DNA from: Undaria pinnatifida
Taxonomy: Eukaryota > Sar > Phaeophyceae > Laminariales > Alariaceae
NCBI GenBank assembly: GCA_012845835.1
Contig: JABAKD010000029.1
Location: forward strand, 12,074,524 to 12,138,523
Direction of reading: 5' to 3'
DNA: 64,000 nt
The notes under the pieces: generated by a model
Databases searched by the model: none
Told to the model about the DNA's origin: nothing
What the model saw: the letters and a program-made list of their open reading frames with translations, nothing else
Translations under genes and position numbers: made by a program
In this document: positions 1-10,985 of the stretch, one piece after another
Position numbering within the stretch: position 1 is the first letter of the stretch
Layout of the letters: each line of letters starts with the position of its first letter

Positions 1-92
1 CGGCTTTATCTTCGCAAAGGCTCGAGAACACTCACGCGAGTGACCGACCCTGCTCCGTTTGCGGTCTTGAAGTTTCGTGCTGTCTTAACTGT
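1..92 (+). repeat. Dispersed repeat Q, copy 1
   Basis: The stretch around 35-80 (a GAGTGACC motif, then GCGGTCTT) recurs at about 745-815 and, inverted, at about 44033-44096. The three copies are diverged but align over about 60 bases. No coding potential or terminal repeats were recognised. It lies immediately left of a 10-bp tandem array. Confidence 0.5.
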
Positions 93-113
93 ATCGACGT
101 GAATCGACGGGTG

Positions 114-330
114 ATACGATATGATATGATATGATACGATATGATACGATATGGTACGGTATGATACAATATGATATGATATGATACGATACCATACGAT
201 ATGATACGATATGATACGATATGATACGATACGATACGATATGATACGATATGATACGATATGATACGATATGATACGATATGATACGATATGATACGAT
301 ATCATACGACATAATACGATATCACACGAT
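114..330. repeat. 10-bp tandem array (ATGATACGAT)n
   Basis: About 21 head-to-tail copies of a 10-bp unit, ATGATACGAT, with few variants (ATGATATGAT, ATGGTACGGT). Because 10 is not a multiple of 3, each frame reads a 10-residue period, which makes long but meaningless open frames on the minus strand. The array ends directly at the left terminus of a MITE-1 copy. Confidence 0.95.
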
Positions 331-611
331 TTCATACGATAGAGGTAGCAGTGCTTTTTCGCTCGAAACGGTTTCTGAAATGACGTCGGAAAAACTCCTT
401 TGACCCAAAATCGTCGGAAAAAATAGACCATTTTGTTTTTTTGGTTTGCATGATTCCCGTCGCGTACCTGGGCCGTGGAACGTTTTACCCGGCAGTTCAG
501 TTTTTAATTTTTCTCTAAAAAATCGGTTTTCGGGAGAGGTCGTAAGCTCCCGAAACAGAGGAAACCTTGAAGAAAAAAAAAAATGGTGCATGCACCTCTA
601 TCATGTGGTAG
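331..611 (+). mobile_element. MITE-1 copy A (TIR CTACGATAGAGGT)
   Basis: A 281-bp non-coding element. The left end reads TACGATAGAGGTAGCA and the right end GCACCTCTATCATG, forming inverted termini. The interior (a poly-T-rich middle and the motif GGGAGAGGTC before the right end) is shared with copies at 11406-11712, 52781-53253 (inverted) and 59021-59321. The left end abuts a 10-bp tandem array. There is no transposase, so it is taken as a non-autonomous DNA transposon. Confidence 0.8.
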
Positions 612-707
612 CAATAAAAAAAAAAAAAAATGGCTAGCTACACCGCGCGTCAAAAAATCGCCGAAAGCATTTTTTTATTTTTTATTTCGGACCAATATTA
701 CGGTGAG

Positions 708-738
<31 letters not shown>

Positions 739-1260
739 TTTTTGGCAGCGGCCGGGAGTCCCTCGCGCGCGTGACCCCCTGTTTCTTTGCGGTCTTAAAA
801 AAGCTTGGGTGCTGTTTTAATTTCGCGACACACGAATCCGCAATGCAATGATTAGCCACGCTGCGCCGCCAAGCATATCGTGTAAAGTTGTCTCGTCAGT
901 GAAGTGCAGACTCACTCTTGCTTGCCGAAGTGAAAAACGGGGGTAAACCTCCTACCGCGGCCGTTGCAGACAGGAACGTTCTTGAGATTGATTCCGAGGC
1001 TCTTCAGCTGAGTATCGTGGGCTTACCCCGCTGGCGTTTTTATTTACAACAACAGCATTTTATTTTTGAGTCCCAAGGGTATTTATTATCGTTGAAAACG
1101 TCGCTTGCGCTTTACGACATAATGTTATTTTAGTCCCACGAGCATCGGTGGAATGCCGCGTGCGTTTTACAATGACATCTCCCTAAGTATTGAGTACGGC
1201 AAAGGTTTCCCTTCCTTCGGGATGTGGTTGGCTTGAAACCCCAGGGGGTTTCGTCGCTAG
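612..1260. other. Non-coding spacer with repeat Q copy 2
   Basis: It contains A- and T-homopolymers (618-630, 711-730) and, at about 745-815, the second copy of repeat Q (motif GCGGTCTT). The remainder holds only short chance open frames, and no gene was recognised. Confidence 0.5.
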
Positions 1261-2025
1261 AAAAGGGGGGGGAGGCGGGGGGGCGGGGGGGGGGGGGGGG
1301 GGGGTGCGTACCTATTTGTTTGCTTGCCTTAGTCATTTGACCATTGGCCACGCACCCCTTGTGGGGCAGAGCACGGTTCCTACTCCTATTAGAGACAACT
1401 CCAACATTTCGGGAAGGGGGGAGGGGGGGGCGGCGGAACTAAAAAAAAAATCAAAAAAAGAAAAAAAATTAGCGACCCGGCAAGTAAACCCCCCGCAAGT
1501 TAACGCCGACCGCCGCAGACGAGTTTATGGCGTAGTCTATATCCCTAGGCTAATAAAGTTTGTTCATCTAGAATGATGCCGCTTCCAGTTTTTCTGTCAT
1601 TGTCCGTCCGGGGTGAGGCAGGGGGAGCAAAAAAAGAAAAGAAAAGAGAAAACTCAGCCACGCTCCTAGAATGGTCAACACGAAAAAGAAAGAAGCGAAG
1701 CGTTGTGATGATTTCTGTGCGAATCAAGAAAACATGACGTTTTTTGTTTCAACTTTCTTTTTTCATCGTCTTGGGTTTAGCAACCCTTCTCCCCCCCCCT
1801 CTGTCGGACTCCTTAAACAAACGTGCGGGTGAGTTATCTTTTTTGTTTTTGGATTCCCCTGGGTGAGGAGACTCAGAAAATATACGGGCATCCTTGCCTC
1901 TTATATCTATGTTTTCCGCCAGATGGGTAGTCTCTTTCGCAATGATGCGCATCGAGGCTCTTGACTCTGTGATAAGAGCTGGCACCGAAGAGTCTGTTAT
2001 GGCAGAGTCAGAACCTCGATTTTGC
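1261..2025. other. G-tract and spacer without recognised genes
   Basis: A nearly pure G run lies at 1266-1304, and further homopolymers at 1420-1470 and 1790-1800. Short open frames exist in several phases, but none shows a domain, codon bias or splice support. Confidence 0.5.
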
Positions 2026-2115
2026 ATCACTGTGAAACGTTATGAGCCTCGATTCACATCGCTGTACAAGGTTATGAGCCTCGCCCTTTGATCTACTGGC
2101 ACCAAGAAACAGCGT
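2026..2115 (+). mobile_element. LTR-retrotransposon leader-like fragment
   Basis: The sequence from about 2071 (GGTTATGAGCCTCG, then a CTTTGATCTA and TGGCACCA block) matches the sequence just inside the 5' LTR of the element at 54832-57787 (from 55417). GGTTATGAGCC also occurs once more at about 2039. The motif is complementary to the CUCAUAA anticodon loop of methionine tRNAs, as in half-tRNA primer sites of Copia-type elements. A matching LTR upstream could not be delimited. Confidence 0.4.
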
Positions 2116-2625
2116 CCCCAGTACCCAAAGATGAACGCCAAAAAACAAAATCGCAACTCTAAAAACAGCTTCTCAACAAACATGCTGCTTGACCCGTGTG
2201 TAGCGACCAAAACAGCAACAAGATTGCGATGTTTTTGAGCGTCTACCGATACGCGAGCTAGCAGCAACACGATGAGTAGGGTCATGCTGCGCCTGTCCCT
2301 TACGAGTGTTGGCATTGTTGTCGCTCGGGAACCAGTTTTATCGTCACCAAACCGCCTGTAGTAGCCGATTCCGCAATGGTCCTTTTTGGTGGTCAATTCG
2401 TCCCTATATTGCAATAAAGTGAGGTCTCAAAGGGGTTAAGCTGAGGTAAAATAATAGTGCACAAACGACGGAATCATTCAGGTCCCGATATTTTTCCGGA
2501 TGAAATTCTATGCTGCCTACGCACACTTCGTTCCGCCAACAAGCCCGAAGTACAATTTCAACCGCGTTCCGACTGCACTCGAGTTTTCAGGAACGAACTG
2601 CTTGGATTTAGCGTGGGTTAATTAT
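2116..2625. other. Spacer without recognised genes
   Basis: A 124-codon open frame on the minus strand (2040-2414) partly overlaps the leader-like repeat. It has no recognisable domain and no splice context, so it is not called as a gene. Confidence 0.4.
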
Positions 2626-2690
2626 TGAGTCATCCCACGCTAGTAGGGGGGGTGCAGCAGAAGTTTCTAAGAAGTTTCTGAGCTCCTAAC

Positions 2691-2857
2691 ATGAGGATAT
2701 TATAAAAATAAGAATACGCTTCAGCTGTGAGATCGAATATTTGGTCGAAACCCATCTGTGCAAGCTGTGTGTGATACTCCGATCGCGCGTATTACGGGTT
2801 GTGTGTCCTCATTAAGGATATAGGTCGGCAACTCCGCTTGCAACTACATGAGGATAT
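2691..2857 (-). mobile_element. Retroposon R, 5'-truncated copy with target-site duplication
   Basis: The insert 2701-2847 is flanked by direct repeats of ATGAGGATAT (2691-2700 and 2848-2857). Its AT-rich tail (TATAAAAATAAG on this strand) lies at the left, so the element reads on the minus strand. The body shares the GTGTGATACTCCGATCGCGC block with copies at 52837-53045, 58885-58988 and 60166-60458. Compared with the roughly 315-bp full copy at 32443-32757, it lacks the 5' half, as expected from target-primed reverse transcription. Confidence 0.8.
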
Positions 2858-3054
2858 ATGTCAATATTTCACCCGAACCATGATGGCTTTGAAGGCGCTA
2901 TTCGTTCGCGCCACCCCACCATCATTTCTATGCGCTACTTGTATTAATAATACTAAAACAATATACACTCAATCGTAAAGTAGTATTCCTAATACTGAAC
3001 GATAGTTGCACACTTGGGGAGCTCGACCAATCAGAATGTCAGAAGGTTAAAAAA

Positions 3055-3371
3055 AAAGTTTGACCCCAAAAAAGTGCAATCCTTGCCGCACTATAGAGGG
3101 ATGGCTCACTTTTTTTGGTTCAAAAAGTTCAACCCCTACCGCACTATAGAGGGATGGCTCACTTTGTGTGGTCTAAATAGTGCAACCCCTACCGCACGAC
3201 ATAGGGATGGCTCACTTTGTTTGGTCCAAAAAGTGCAACCCCTACCGCACTATAGAGGGATGGCTCACTTGGTTTGGTCCAAATAGTGCAACCCCTACCG
3301 CACTATAGAGGGATGTATCACTTGGTTTGGTCCAAATAGTGCAACCCCTACCGCACTATAGAGGGATGGCA
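3055..3371. repeat. 53-bp tandem array
   Basis: Six units with constant 53-bp spacing: the AACCCCT (or AATCCTT) block starts at 3078, 3131, 3184, 3237, 3290 and 3343. Each unit contains GCACTATAGAGGGATGGCTC. The unit is the terminal segment of MITE-3 repeated in tandem. Confidence 0.95.
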
Positions 3372-4410
3372 TGCGTCGGTTGCACGGTACCTGGCAACCT
3401 GGCAACCTGGTGTGTGCTTGCTGCTCGCCCGCACCTTTTTTACGTCTGCTGGTGCTATCCCAGCCTGTTCCTGTAGACCGGCCTCCTTGGACAGCTTTAA
3501 CAGGCTCCGAAGGGTCATCGGGACGAGGGAGGGACCCGCGTACAGCTCATACAGGCGGACCACCTGCCGCACGCGTAGAAACAGACAGTTTGGACGGTTA
3601 CTTCTAGCCTAGCGATGTTTGATACATTCGAGGGCTAGGAGGTTCGAGACAGGCCCGCATGGAGTTGATACCGCCGGATGACCCGCCATGGAACAATCAG
3701 GTACAACTCAGCACAGTTAGAACAGTGATCGTGTAAATATTCGGAAGCAAGTTTACGGGTGGCGAGTTATCATGGATGAATAATGTGCCGCAATTCTCTG
3801 GAAGGCAAACGAAACAATGATTTACAGTAGGCATATAAAAAACAACATGGAGTAGGTTGGTGTTATTGTCGAAACACGGAGTATGTGGATGTTGTTGTCG
3901 ATTTGAGCTACGTTCGACGCTCGTCCAATAGCAATATCCGTTTGTTTTCCCTGGCTTGTCTTCTTCTGCTTCTTCTTCCTGTATCCTAGCTGTTTGTGAA
4001 TGACAGACACCAACGCTTATGATCCACGCTGTAGGGTCGCAAAACATGAAAACGCTGAAAGAACAGTTCGTTCGGCGCTTGGTACGGCGAAAGGACGGAG
4101 GGAAAGGGTGAGTGCGAAGGCGTTTCCTGCTGATCGTCCGTGTAAAAGACGAGCTAACTACGATGGCCAGGGCAAGCGCCTGGTACGAATTGCGTTCAAA
4201 ATCGGCGTACTAATACGTTGTAGACTCTCCGCGCGGTGATAGAGACGCGCGCACATTTTCTCCCCCTAAGATGCTGTAAAAAAAAAAAGCAGGTTACGCG
4301 GATGTAAGCCTCCCCCTCCCCCGCTCCACCATGCAGCATTTCGCGTGGTGAACGAAATGACATCCGTGCTCGGCGCATTTTTTTTGGGACGCCACATTAA
4401 CATGGGATCT
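3372..4410. other. Spacer without recognised genes
   Basis: Short open frames occur on both strands, the largest 116 codons at 3697-4047 minus. None has a domain or convincing splice borders. Confidence 0.4.
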
Positions 4411-4545
4411 GTGAGTCATCCCTCGGTAGGAGTTGCGGTTGTTGGATTAACTAATAGTGTACTTCTGTCCGATTGAGCTCCTTAGGTGAGGAGCTACCGG
4501 TTAGTCATTAATTAGTCAAGTAGTTTCACGAGTATACTAGCTTTA
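4411..4545 (-). mobile_element. MITE-3 fragment, inverted orientation
   Basis: The sequence starts GTGAGTCATCCCTCGG, which is the reverse complement of the MITE-3 right end (49786-49803). Similarity continues through CGATTGAGCTCCT and the CCGGT(T/C)A motif, matching the inverse of 49700-49760. The other terminus was not found. Confidence 0.55.
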
Positions 4546-5149
4546 GAACTGGTGCATAGGAAATGTTGGTCAGGTTGCGCGAACGAATAACGCTTTCGAA
4601 GTCGTCCTTAGCCCGTGCGTCGCCGACCAAGCTCTCGGTGTGCCACTTCGCTGCCGATAGCCCACCTTCTCGCGCTGAGATATTCGTTCAGCTCCTCATG
4701 TTGAGAGCTCAGAAAAAATTTAAGCGCCACCCCCAGTGTGATATGACTCTTTTCACCTCTACATCTGCATCGGCCGGCTCTAGCTCTTGAAGGACAAGGG
4801 CTTCGGGGGCGTTTGCGAGCAATCAGGTCAAAGCTCATGCTGCACAGTTGTCGGAGACCAAAAGAAAGGAAGGAACAATTTACAAGGGGGCTTGGTATCA
4901 ACTTTAAATTCATCAAAATCTACGCGGCAATTATCACCTGTTCGTCGGCCGTTTCTAGCTGTTGAAGCACGCCCGCCGCCGCAACTTCGCCCCTCTCTTC
5001 CGCGCGCTTACCCGCCGCTCCTACCGGCCTTCCCGCAAGCGCCCCTTCCCCCCCCCCCGCCTGCACGCCCCCCCCCTTTCCCTCCCCTCCCCTTGCCTCC
5101 CCCCCTCCCCCCGCCCCTGCCTTTTCCCGCCCCACCAGCGCCGCTCCTG

Positions 5150-5550
5150 ATGCTGCTGGTACTGCTAGTGACGGCGTCTTCCGCGGCCAGCTCAGCTATG
5201 AGTCCGGATAGATGCATTGCAACGAATAACTTGAAGTCGGCGTTAACGGTTTTTTCAGCCCCCTCCCCCACTATCCCCGCTTGGCTCTCGCACCCCTCCA
5301 GGACACTGACGAACACATTCCCTTCCGCGAGGGAGACCCCCCCCTCCAAAGGCGCCGTGCCAATTCGCGATTCGTTGATGTTGTTGTTGTTGTTGTTGCT
5401 GGCGTCGTGGGCTAGACTCCGGGGCGTGAACGCAGGGGCAGTGTTGACTATGTTGGCGGTATTGTTGGTCTGGGGCTGTGCAATTCGGCCTAGCCGAACG
5501 ACCCCTTCAACGAACTCTCGAAATGTGATGGCCCTTCGTGAGTCGTAGAT
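5150..5550 (-). CDS. Candidate exon with EF-hand-like block
   Basis: On the minus strand a strong 3' splice site (a C-rich tract, then GCCGGGCAG) precedes an exon starting at 5550. It opens with residues IYDSRRAITFREFVEGVVRL. The FREFVEGVVRLG pattern resembles the second helix of EF-hand-type repeats in algal and protist proteins, but a complete calcium loop is not visible. The exon stays open through a short Asn run and an acidic helical part (DFKLFVAMHLSGLIAELAAE), then enters Gly-rich low complexity near 5120. The 5' splice site is unresolved. A downstream piece near 4700-4790 (PADADVEVKRV) may be a further exon. Family and gene limits are uncertain. Confidence 0.4.
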
Positions 5551-5574
5551 CTGCCCGGCACGGGCGGGGGTCTG

Positions 5575-5690
5575 CGCGGGCGAAGGGGGAGGGTTGGGGG
5601 GGGGGAGAGGGGGCGGAGGTTTGGATTGGGGGGGTTGGTGGTGGGGTTGACGGGGGTTGGGGGGCATTAGGGGGTGGGGGGGGGTGTACT
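5575..5690. repeat. G-rich tract (C-rich on the minus strand)
   Basis: Nearly pure G/T on the plus strand. On the minus strand it acts as a very long pyrimidine tract immediately upstream of the candidate 3' splice site at 5550. Confidence 0.8.
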
Positions 5691-6012
5691 CAGTTTGCGC
5701 ATGGCCGCAGTCGTATGAACATAGACCCTCGCATCCCTTGTATGCCGGGACGGAGCACGTTGGGTTTTCACCAACCAGGCAGGCATTGCTTGCACCAAGC
5801 ACGAAGCGCCGTGAGATGTGCGGCGAGTCGCATGAAGGGTGAATTGCATCCTTCCAAGAACCGCTTGTAAGACGAACGTCGGCACCTCGTGCCTATTTTC
5901 TTGCTTATGGATGACAGCGCCAATGACTTATACTTGATTTTCTGGTGTGGCCACCCCAGAGACAGCGATGGGTATTACTATGTAACTGCCTCGTGGGTGC
6001 CGTACCATATTC
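5684..6012 (+). repeat. Dispersed repeat P, copy 1
   Basis: About 330 bases that recur inverted at 18291-18636. The match starts at GTACTCAGTTT next to a G/C tract and includes CATGGCCG, the GTCGTATGA block, CGCATCCCTT and TTTTCACCAACCA. A short 5' piece recurs at 27646-27692. In the 18-kb copy one frame is open for 72 codons, but here it is shifted, so no conserved protein is claimed. The class of element is unknown. Confidence 0.75.
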
Positions 6013-7330
6013 ACACTACGTGATGCGATCATTTCCCATGTGCGGAGTTAAGCTTCTCACCCCCGCACAATATGATCTAACTCGAAAACCATCCCGGCGA
6101 CCGCCAAAAAACAAAAACAAAAACAAACGGTACCCTGGTTGTCTAGCTCACGGAGTGATTGGCATGTTTCACAGCGTCGTTGCCAACCAACGCCAACCTC
6201 AATATACCTATAACATTTTACACCGTCGGCGCCAACCAAGGCCAGCTATTTTTTTCCTATTTTTGATTTTTTTTTTCTTCATCCTCCGGCGGGTGGGGCA
6301 AAATAAAGCTCAAGCACACCACACTTCCACGTATTTTCATACGCGTCGTGTGTCGATTCAACTCAATTGCATTCGCAATCCAGCTGGTTTTCTGGCGTGT
6401 CCTTCAGTTCCCGTGATAGCGATAGCGCGAGCTGTCCCTACCGGCGGTCCCCGTTACTACCGTGGCAGCGCAAGCTGCCGTTGCATACGGATGCGTGAGT
6501 ATCCCACCCGACCCGACCCCTGGAGATCAGGTACGATGGAGATCGTCACCCGGAATGGCATCGTTCCGGGTAGTGTGGGACTTGCGCAAGCTCACCTACT
6601 AACAAAACCCCCGGCTATGAGAGAACAGCCTCCCGCCCGACTTGGTCCAGTTAAGGTCCACCCTACCCATTCGGGCGTTGGTCCTCGGAACTATTGTATA
6701 TTCATGTTTTAAAAGGGGGGGGGGGTGAAAACGCCAACATACACAAGCGGGAAAAACAAGCAACGATGGAAGGACATACCTGGCAGGCGGTGAGGAAGTA
6801 AAGTGAGGAAGGGAGGGCTCTATTTTAGAGTGGTGGTTGTCTTCAAAGTACTGCTACCACCCAGTACCGGTGATTTCGGGTCTTGATACAGTCGTTGTAA
6901 AATTGACACTTGAACACGCACGCCGCACATTTAGGTGAATCGCACACCATACAACATCACAGTGAAGACAATGGTGATGTTCCCTTTGGACTGTTCGCTT
7001 TCCGTGCTGAACTGGAGGACAAAATTCATAAGGACCTTAGTCTTGTTAAGATTCTAGCCTGCAGCAGTTCCTAAATTCCTGTGCTAGGTGGGCCATGACC
7101 GTCCCCAGCTTCTCCCCATCCGCATCTCGTACCCCGTCCCTGCAACTGCCCTTCCTCCACCAGCTCAATACATCGAGACGCCAGACCGGCGGCCCTTCTC
7201 CTTGTTTCTGTCCCTTTACATGTGCGCACGCGCCGGGGTCCGTGTCAGCCACGTGCTCGCCCGCAATCCCAGCGGCAAGTGGTGCTCTTCCTATCGGCGC
7301 CGCGCCGCGCCGCGACTCACTTTATTTTCA
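6013..7330. other. Spacer without recognised genes
   Basis: A 255-codon frame (5945-6712 plus) begins inside repeat P and runs through A-rich, T-rich and low-complexity stretches. It shows no domain. An inverted repeat CCCGGAATG..CGTTCCGGG lies at 6550-6573, and a G run at 6714-6725. No gene is called. Confidence 0.4.
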
Positions 7331-7337
7331 AGCGAAA

Positions 7338-7565
7338 ACGGTGAACACGAAATTATACCGCAATTGGCTCTGCGCTCGCCAGTAGCAGTAGTATGAATAC
7401 TCGAGTATTAGTAGTAGTATTACTAATAGTATTTATGGCAGTCTATACTACAGTAGCAGCAGTACACCCGGTAGAAAAGACTGAAAATGATACCACACCG
7501 AAGTTGGCCCTGCACTCGCCAGTAGTAGTGGTGGTACTAATACTCGAAGGAGTAGTATTAAACAG
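7338..7565. repeat. Imperfect duplication with GTA/GTAGTA runs
   Basis: The segment about 7338-7440 (ACCGCAATTGGCTCTGCGCT, then CGCCAGTAGCAGTAG) is repeated at about 7480-7563 with ACCGAAGTTGGCCCTGCACT, then CGCCAGTAGTAGTGG. Both contain TAGTAG trinucleotide runs. A 157-codon open frame spans the region but looks like a by-product of the repeats. Confidence 0.6.
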
Positions 7566-8520
7566 TAGGATGCTAACAGCACAGCATACCTCGTATGATA
7601 GTCTACCTGGCAAGGTATTCATAGCAACATTAAGCACAGCGCAGTGGAATTGTAACAGTGAGAAAATACACAAATTACTGCCCCGCGGGAAGATCTGTGG
7701 CCATGCCGCTAGCGACTGTATATGTACAGATGAGGAACCGACACTAGCCTGTCTTTTTCTGTCTTTTGGATCGTTCAAAAGTCTATTTTTGTCGCTTGTC
7801 AACCCGACGAGGGTCTCGGTTCGAAAGAAAGACGGCGAGAAAGCGACGAAGAAGGTAGGGGCCTAGGCGGCCTTAAGGACGAGACTAGGAAAGAATGGCG
7901 TTAGAGAAAAATATTTGTTTTTTGGGGGGGAGTTTGACACTGTAGGAGGCCGCACATGGTGTGTGTGGCAGAATGGGAAGCAAGACAAGAAACAATGAAA
8001 ACAGTGAGCACATTCCTATTGGCTGGGAGGGGTCAACATTAACATGTCTTTCGAGCGTATCAGCAAAACACTCTTTACTCCAGAATGTATCGCTTCTCAC
8101 CCCGTTGGAGGTCTCGTTTCCAAAATAAGACGACCAGAAAGCCAGGTCCGCGCCCCTCCCCCCGTCCCCGCCACCTCTCCCGCCTATCGCGGCCTCGTGT
8201 CCAACACCTCCATGGTCCACGCCATCGCTCTTTGAAGCCCTGCTTACTGCCCTCTCGAGGCAGCTCCTGAGTTCCCAGTCGTGCTGACGCCGCATGCGGA
8301 AAAACATGCGGTACACCTGGAGGGGGGTGGGGGGTGCCGTTTTTGCGACTACGAAGCGGTGAACATTTTGCGGACACTACGGTAAAAAGCATGCTCGCCC
8401 TGCTAATTGGGACCACAAAAAAAGTGGTTCAATGTGGAACGTTGAATGTTTAGCGTCTGAGCTTCAATGTCTTCAAACAACGCTTTGTTATACCCTTGAT
8501 CGATGGGTAGACGTATCGCT
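7566..8520. other. Spacer without recognised genes
   Basis: Overlapping open frames of up to 143 codons (7885-8316 minus) show no recognisable domain. No splice-supported exon was found. Confidence 0.35.
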
Positions 8521-8533
8521 TATAGCTCGTCAT

Positions 8534-8600
8534 CTTTACGCTTACCCTTACCCTTACCCTTACGCCTACCCGTACCGTTACTCCTCCCCTTTCCCTTCCA
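8534..8600. repeat. CTTACC/CCTACC hexamer-like tract
   Basis: Consecutive CTTACC units followed by degenerate CCTACCCGTACCG and CCCTTT stretches. It is a simple repeat with no gene. Confidence 0.8.
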
Positions 8601-8689
8601 CTTCCCCTTATCCCTAGCGATGCCGATATTTTTTGCTCTTACCTCTCCGACGGTGACGGGCGTTGACGGCGCGAGGGCTTTGCAATCCC

Positions 8690-9660
8690 TTGCGAACACG
8701 ACGAACTGCTGCATCGACATCGTGAACATCGTGCTAAATATAACAAAAGGAAAGCGTTTCGTGGGTTGGGTTGGGTTGGGTTGGGTTGGGTTGGGTTGGG
8801 TTGGGTTGGGTTCGGGTGCGGCACCATGGGTGGGTGGGTGGGTGGGTGGGTGGGCTGGGTTAGGTCGGGATGGGTCTAGCAGCGACAAAAAAAATCGGAG
8901 ATGCGTTGACAGCGTGAGCATCGTGCTGCGGCGGGGACGGTAAACACAAACCAAAACACAAACAAAAAACGAAAACTCAAGATGCAACGGAAGTTGTGTT
9001 TGACTGATCCTCATCAACAGCAAACACCACAAACAGCTGCATCGACGTCGTGAACGTCGTGGTGCGGACTAAAGAAAGGGAATAAAAAACGAGCGAAGAT
9101 TTACTCTTGTAGTAGAGCGTTAATACATACCAGGTACGCAGCTATAACGCGAACCAGGTAGATAATAGCGTGGAGACGAGAAATGCAATTGATTCATACT
9201 ATTTGAAGACACTAATTAGGTCCTACATTCTAAGGCGACGATGTTACCAGCACCCAGGCTTATCATTCTCCTTTTTTGTTTTTCTGTGCCTGGGAGGTAG
9301 GGGTGATGATAACCACAATGGAACATACTTCGCAGCATACACATGTACGTCGAAGTATACAGGGGGACAGCGAAATTAAATGAATACATGTACTATTTAT
9401 TATAGTTCAAGGCGGCAAACAAATCTATTTTTGAGAGAGACGGTATTACGGTATCGAGCATACGACGGCGGTTTTGTTTCGCCAGTCCTAATTGGTAGAT
9501 ATACAACGCCACAAACTGCTGCATTGACATTGGCAGCGTTGTGCTGCGGGGAGGGGGTGGCACAATACAAAACAGTAGAAAATCGAGGACGCATCGACAT
9601 CGTGAAATATCGTGCTGTGTTCAGAAAGGGGAAAAAAAACGAGCGAAATTCGAGGATACG
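8690..9660. repeat. Degenerate interspersed unit (GCATCGACATCGTGAA)
   Basis: The motif CTGCATCGACATCGTGAAC with a following GTGCTG and an AAAGAAAGGG-AAAAACGAGCGAA block recurs in diverged form at about 8709, 8902, 9037, 9520 and 9588. The spacing is irregular. It may be an old tandem duplication; no coding function was recognised. Confidence 0.55.
8763..8856. repeat. TTGGG pentamer then TGGG tetramer array
   Basis: About ten GTTGG units (8763-8812) are followed after a short gap by TGGG units (8828-8856). It is a simple repeat. Confidence 0.95.
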
Positions 9661-9685
9661 ACGGGAGTTGGTGGGTTATTGGATG

Positions 9686-10083
9686 GGTTTTCACGGATCG
9701 GATCTACTTGGGACGGGTCGGGTGGGACCAGGGCTCCTGATAAGCTCACAGGTCGAACCGGGTCACTGACGCGGTTCGATCTGTTTGAAATCTCACGGGT
9801 CGGGTGGGACCGGTTCTCTCGCTAAACTCATGGATCGAACTGGGGCACTGTTTGAAATATCACGGGTCGGGTGGGACCGGGGCTCCTGATAAGCTCACGG
9901 GTTGAACCGGGTCAGTGACCCGGTTCGATCCGTGAGTATAGCAAGATAACCGGTCCGACCCGACCCGCGATATTTATAATACTTCCCGACCTGACCCGAC
10001 CCAAGCCGACTCGAACCGCGAGTTTTTTCAAGCCTTCTGACCCGAACCGCAGCAGGCCGGGTCATGACTCGTGAAAGGCCCTG
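9686..10083. mobile_element. hAT-like foldback element, copy 2
   Basis: Rich in GGGTCGGG and its complement, with the left half GGGTCGGGTGGGACC and the right half CCCGACCCG, so the region folds back on itself. The right end (GTCATGACTCGTGAAAGGCC) matches the right end of the better-defined copy at 47625-47830. A segment containing GGGCTCCTGATAAGCTCAC is repeated internally at about 9730 and 9880. Confidence 0.6.
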
Positions 10084-10389
10084 GTTTTTAGGACTCTGAA
10101 CTAGTTGGACGTGATGGTTGGTTAAAATTCTGCACGCAACCAATCGTAACGCCTTCCAGGTGAGTGACTACAAATCTAACCGGTGGGGAAATAGCTAGCC
10201 AACTACGTGGTGCCTAGTTGGCGACATATAGTCAGCCATTTTAGCAGCCCTAACCGTGTTATGCAGACCCCTCAACGGTATCAGAATTATCCTATAACGT
10301 CCTTGCCTGTCTCGAGGAGCGGTTACCCCAGGCTTAGCGTAGTGCTTGTACAGGAGCTTAAGATCGCTGTTAATCTGCGCAAGGGGCGA

Positions 10390-10735
10390 ACGGAAACGAA
10401 ACCGCCATTATGCATTATCCTTGGTCGTTGCAGAATATCGTTGAAGTGAAACCATCGTTCGACTCAAATCCATCCTCGGTCGATACAGAAGGAACATCGA
10501 CGCGAAACCGTCGTTCGACTCTCCATCGTTGACCGTTACAAATATGTCGTCGAAGCGGAACCGTCATCTTTGGTCGTTACAGAAATATCGTGGAAGCGAA
10601 ACCCTCATTCAACGTCGTCCTCTGTCGTTACGGAATTAGACCGTTTGACAAATATCGTGGACGCGAAACCCTCATTCAACTTCATCCTCGGTCGTTACAA
10701 AGATCTCGTAGAGGCGAAACCGTCACTTGACCCCA
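10390..10735. repeat. Degenerate tandem repeat of about 53 bp
   Basis: About seven units, each with a TCGGTCGTTACA, AATATCGT and GCGAAACCGTC block. The GAAACC cores start near 10400, 10448, 10504, 10557, 10598, 10663 and 10716, so unit length varies from about 41 to 65. No protein is recognised. Confidence 0.8.
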
Positions 10736-10884
10736 CCGCACGTCGAGCAACACACGCGTCCGTCAAATGCAACGACACAAAACGCTGAAAAAATAGAGTT
10801 TTATACTGGTATTCTCAGCGCGCAAAATGGTTATGGACTCAAATCGTCCTTGAGCTAATCCATGGGATTCACACATCATTCCAG

Positions 10885-10985
10885 AGCAAAAACACCCGCG
10901 ACCGGAGTATCGTATCACCCAGCTTGCAAAGATGAGTTTCGAAGTTTCGACCCTTAAGTTGATCCAATTCACAGCTGAGGTGTTT
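10885..10985 (+). mobile_element. Retroposon R, diverged fragment
   Basis: The order CGGAGTATC, CAGCTTGCAAAGATGAGTTT, CACAGCTGAGGTGT matches the 3' half of retroposon R (compare 32660-32740), with a short internal insertion. Confidence 0.55.

Larger units (their letters stand above)
2626..3371 (+). mobile_element. MITE-3 copy 1 with expanded right end
   Basis: The left end at 2627 reads GAGTCATCCCACG. The right part is homologous to the MITE-3 copy at 49533-49803: the TTCGTTCGCGC block at 2898-2910 matches 49630-49640, and the terminal AACCCCTA block is shared. Here the terminal block is repeated six times at a 53-bp period, ending in GGGATGGC. A retroposon R copy is inserted at 2701-2847. 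No coding sequence is present. Confidence 0.7.

Noticed and set aside
6-431. 141-codon minus-strand frame with SYHIVSYRII repeats
   Set aside because: It is produced by the 10-bp ATGATACGAT array. The peptide period of ten is exactly what a 10-bp repeat gives in any open frame.
4787-5548. 253-codon plus-strand Pro/Leu-rich frame
   Set aside because: Antisense to the splice-supported minus-strand exon and to G/C-rich low-complexity DNA. The Pro runs come from C tracts.
5945-6712. 255-codon plus-strand frame
   Set aside because: It begins inside dispersed repeat P and crosses A-rich and T-rich tracts. There is no domain and no conserved segment.
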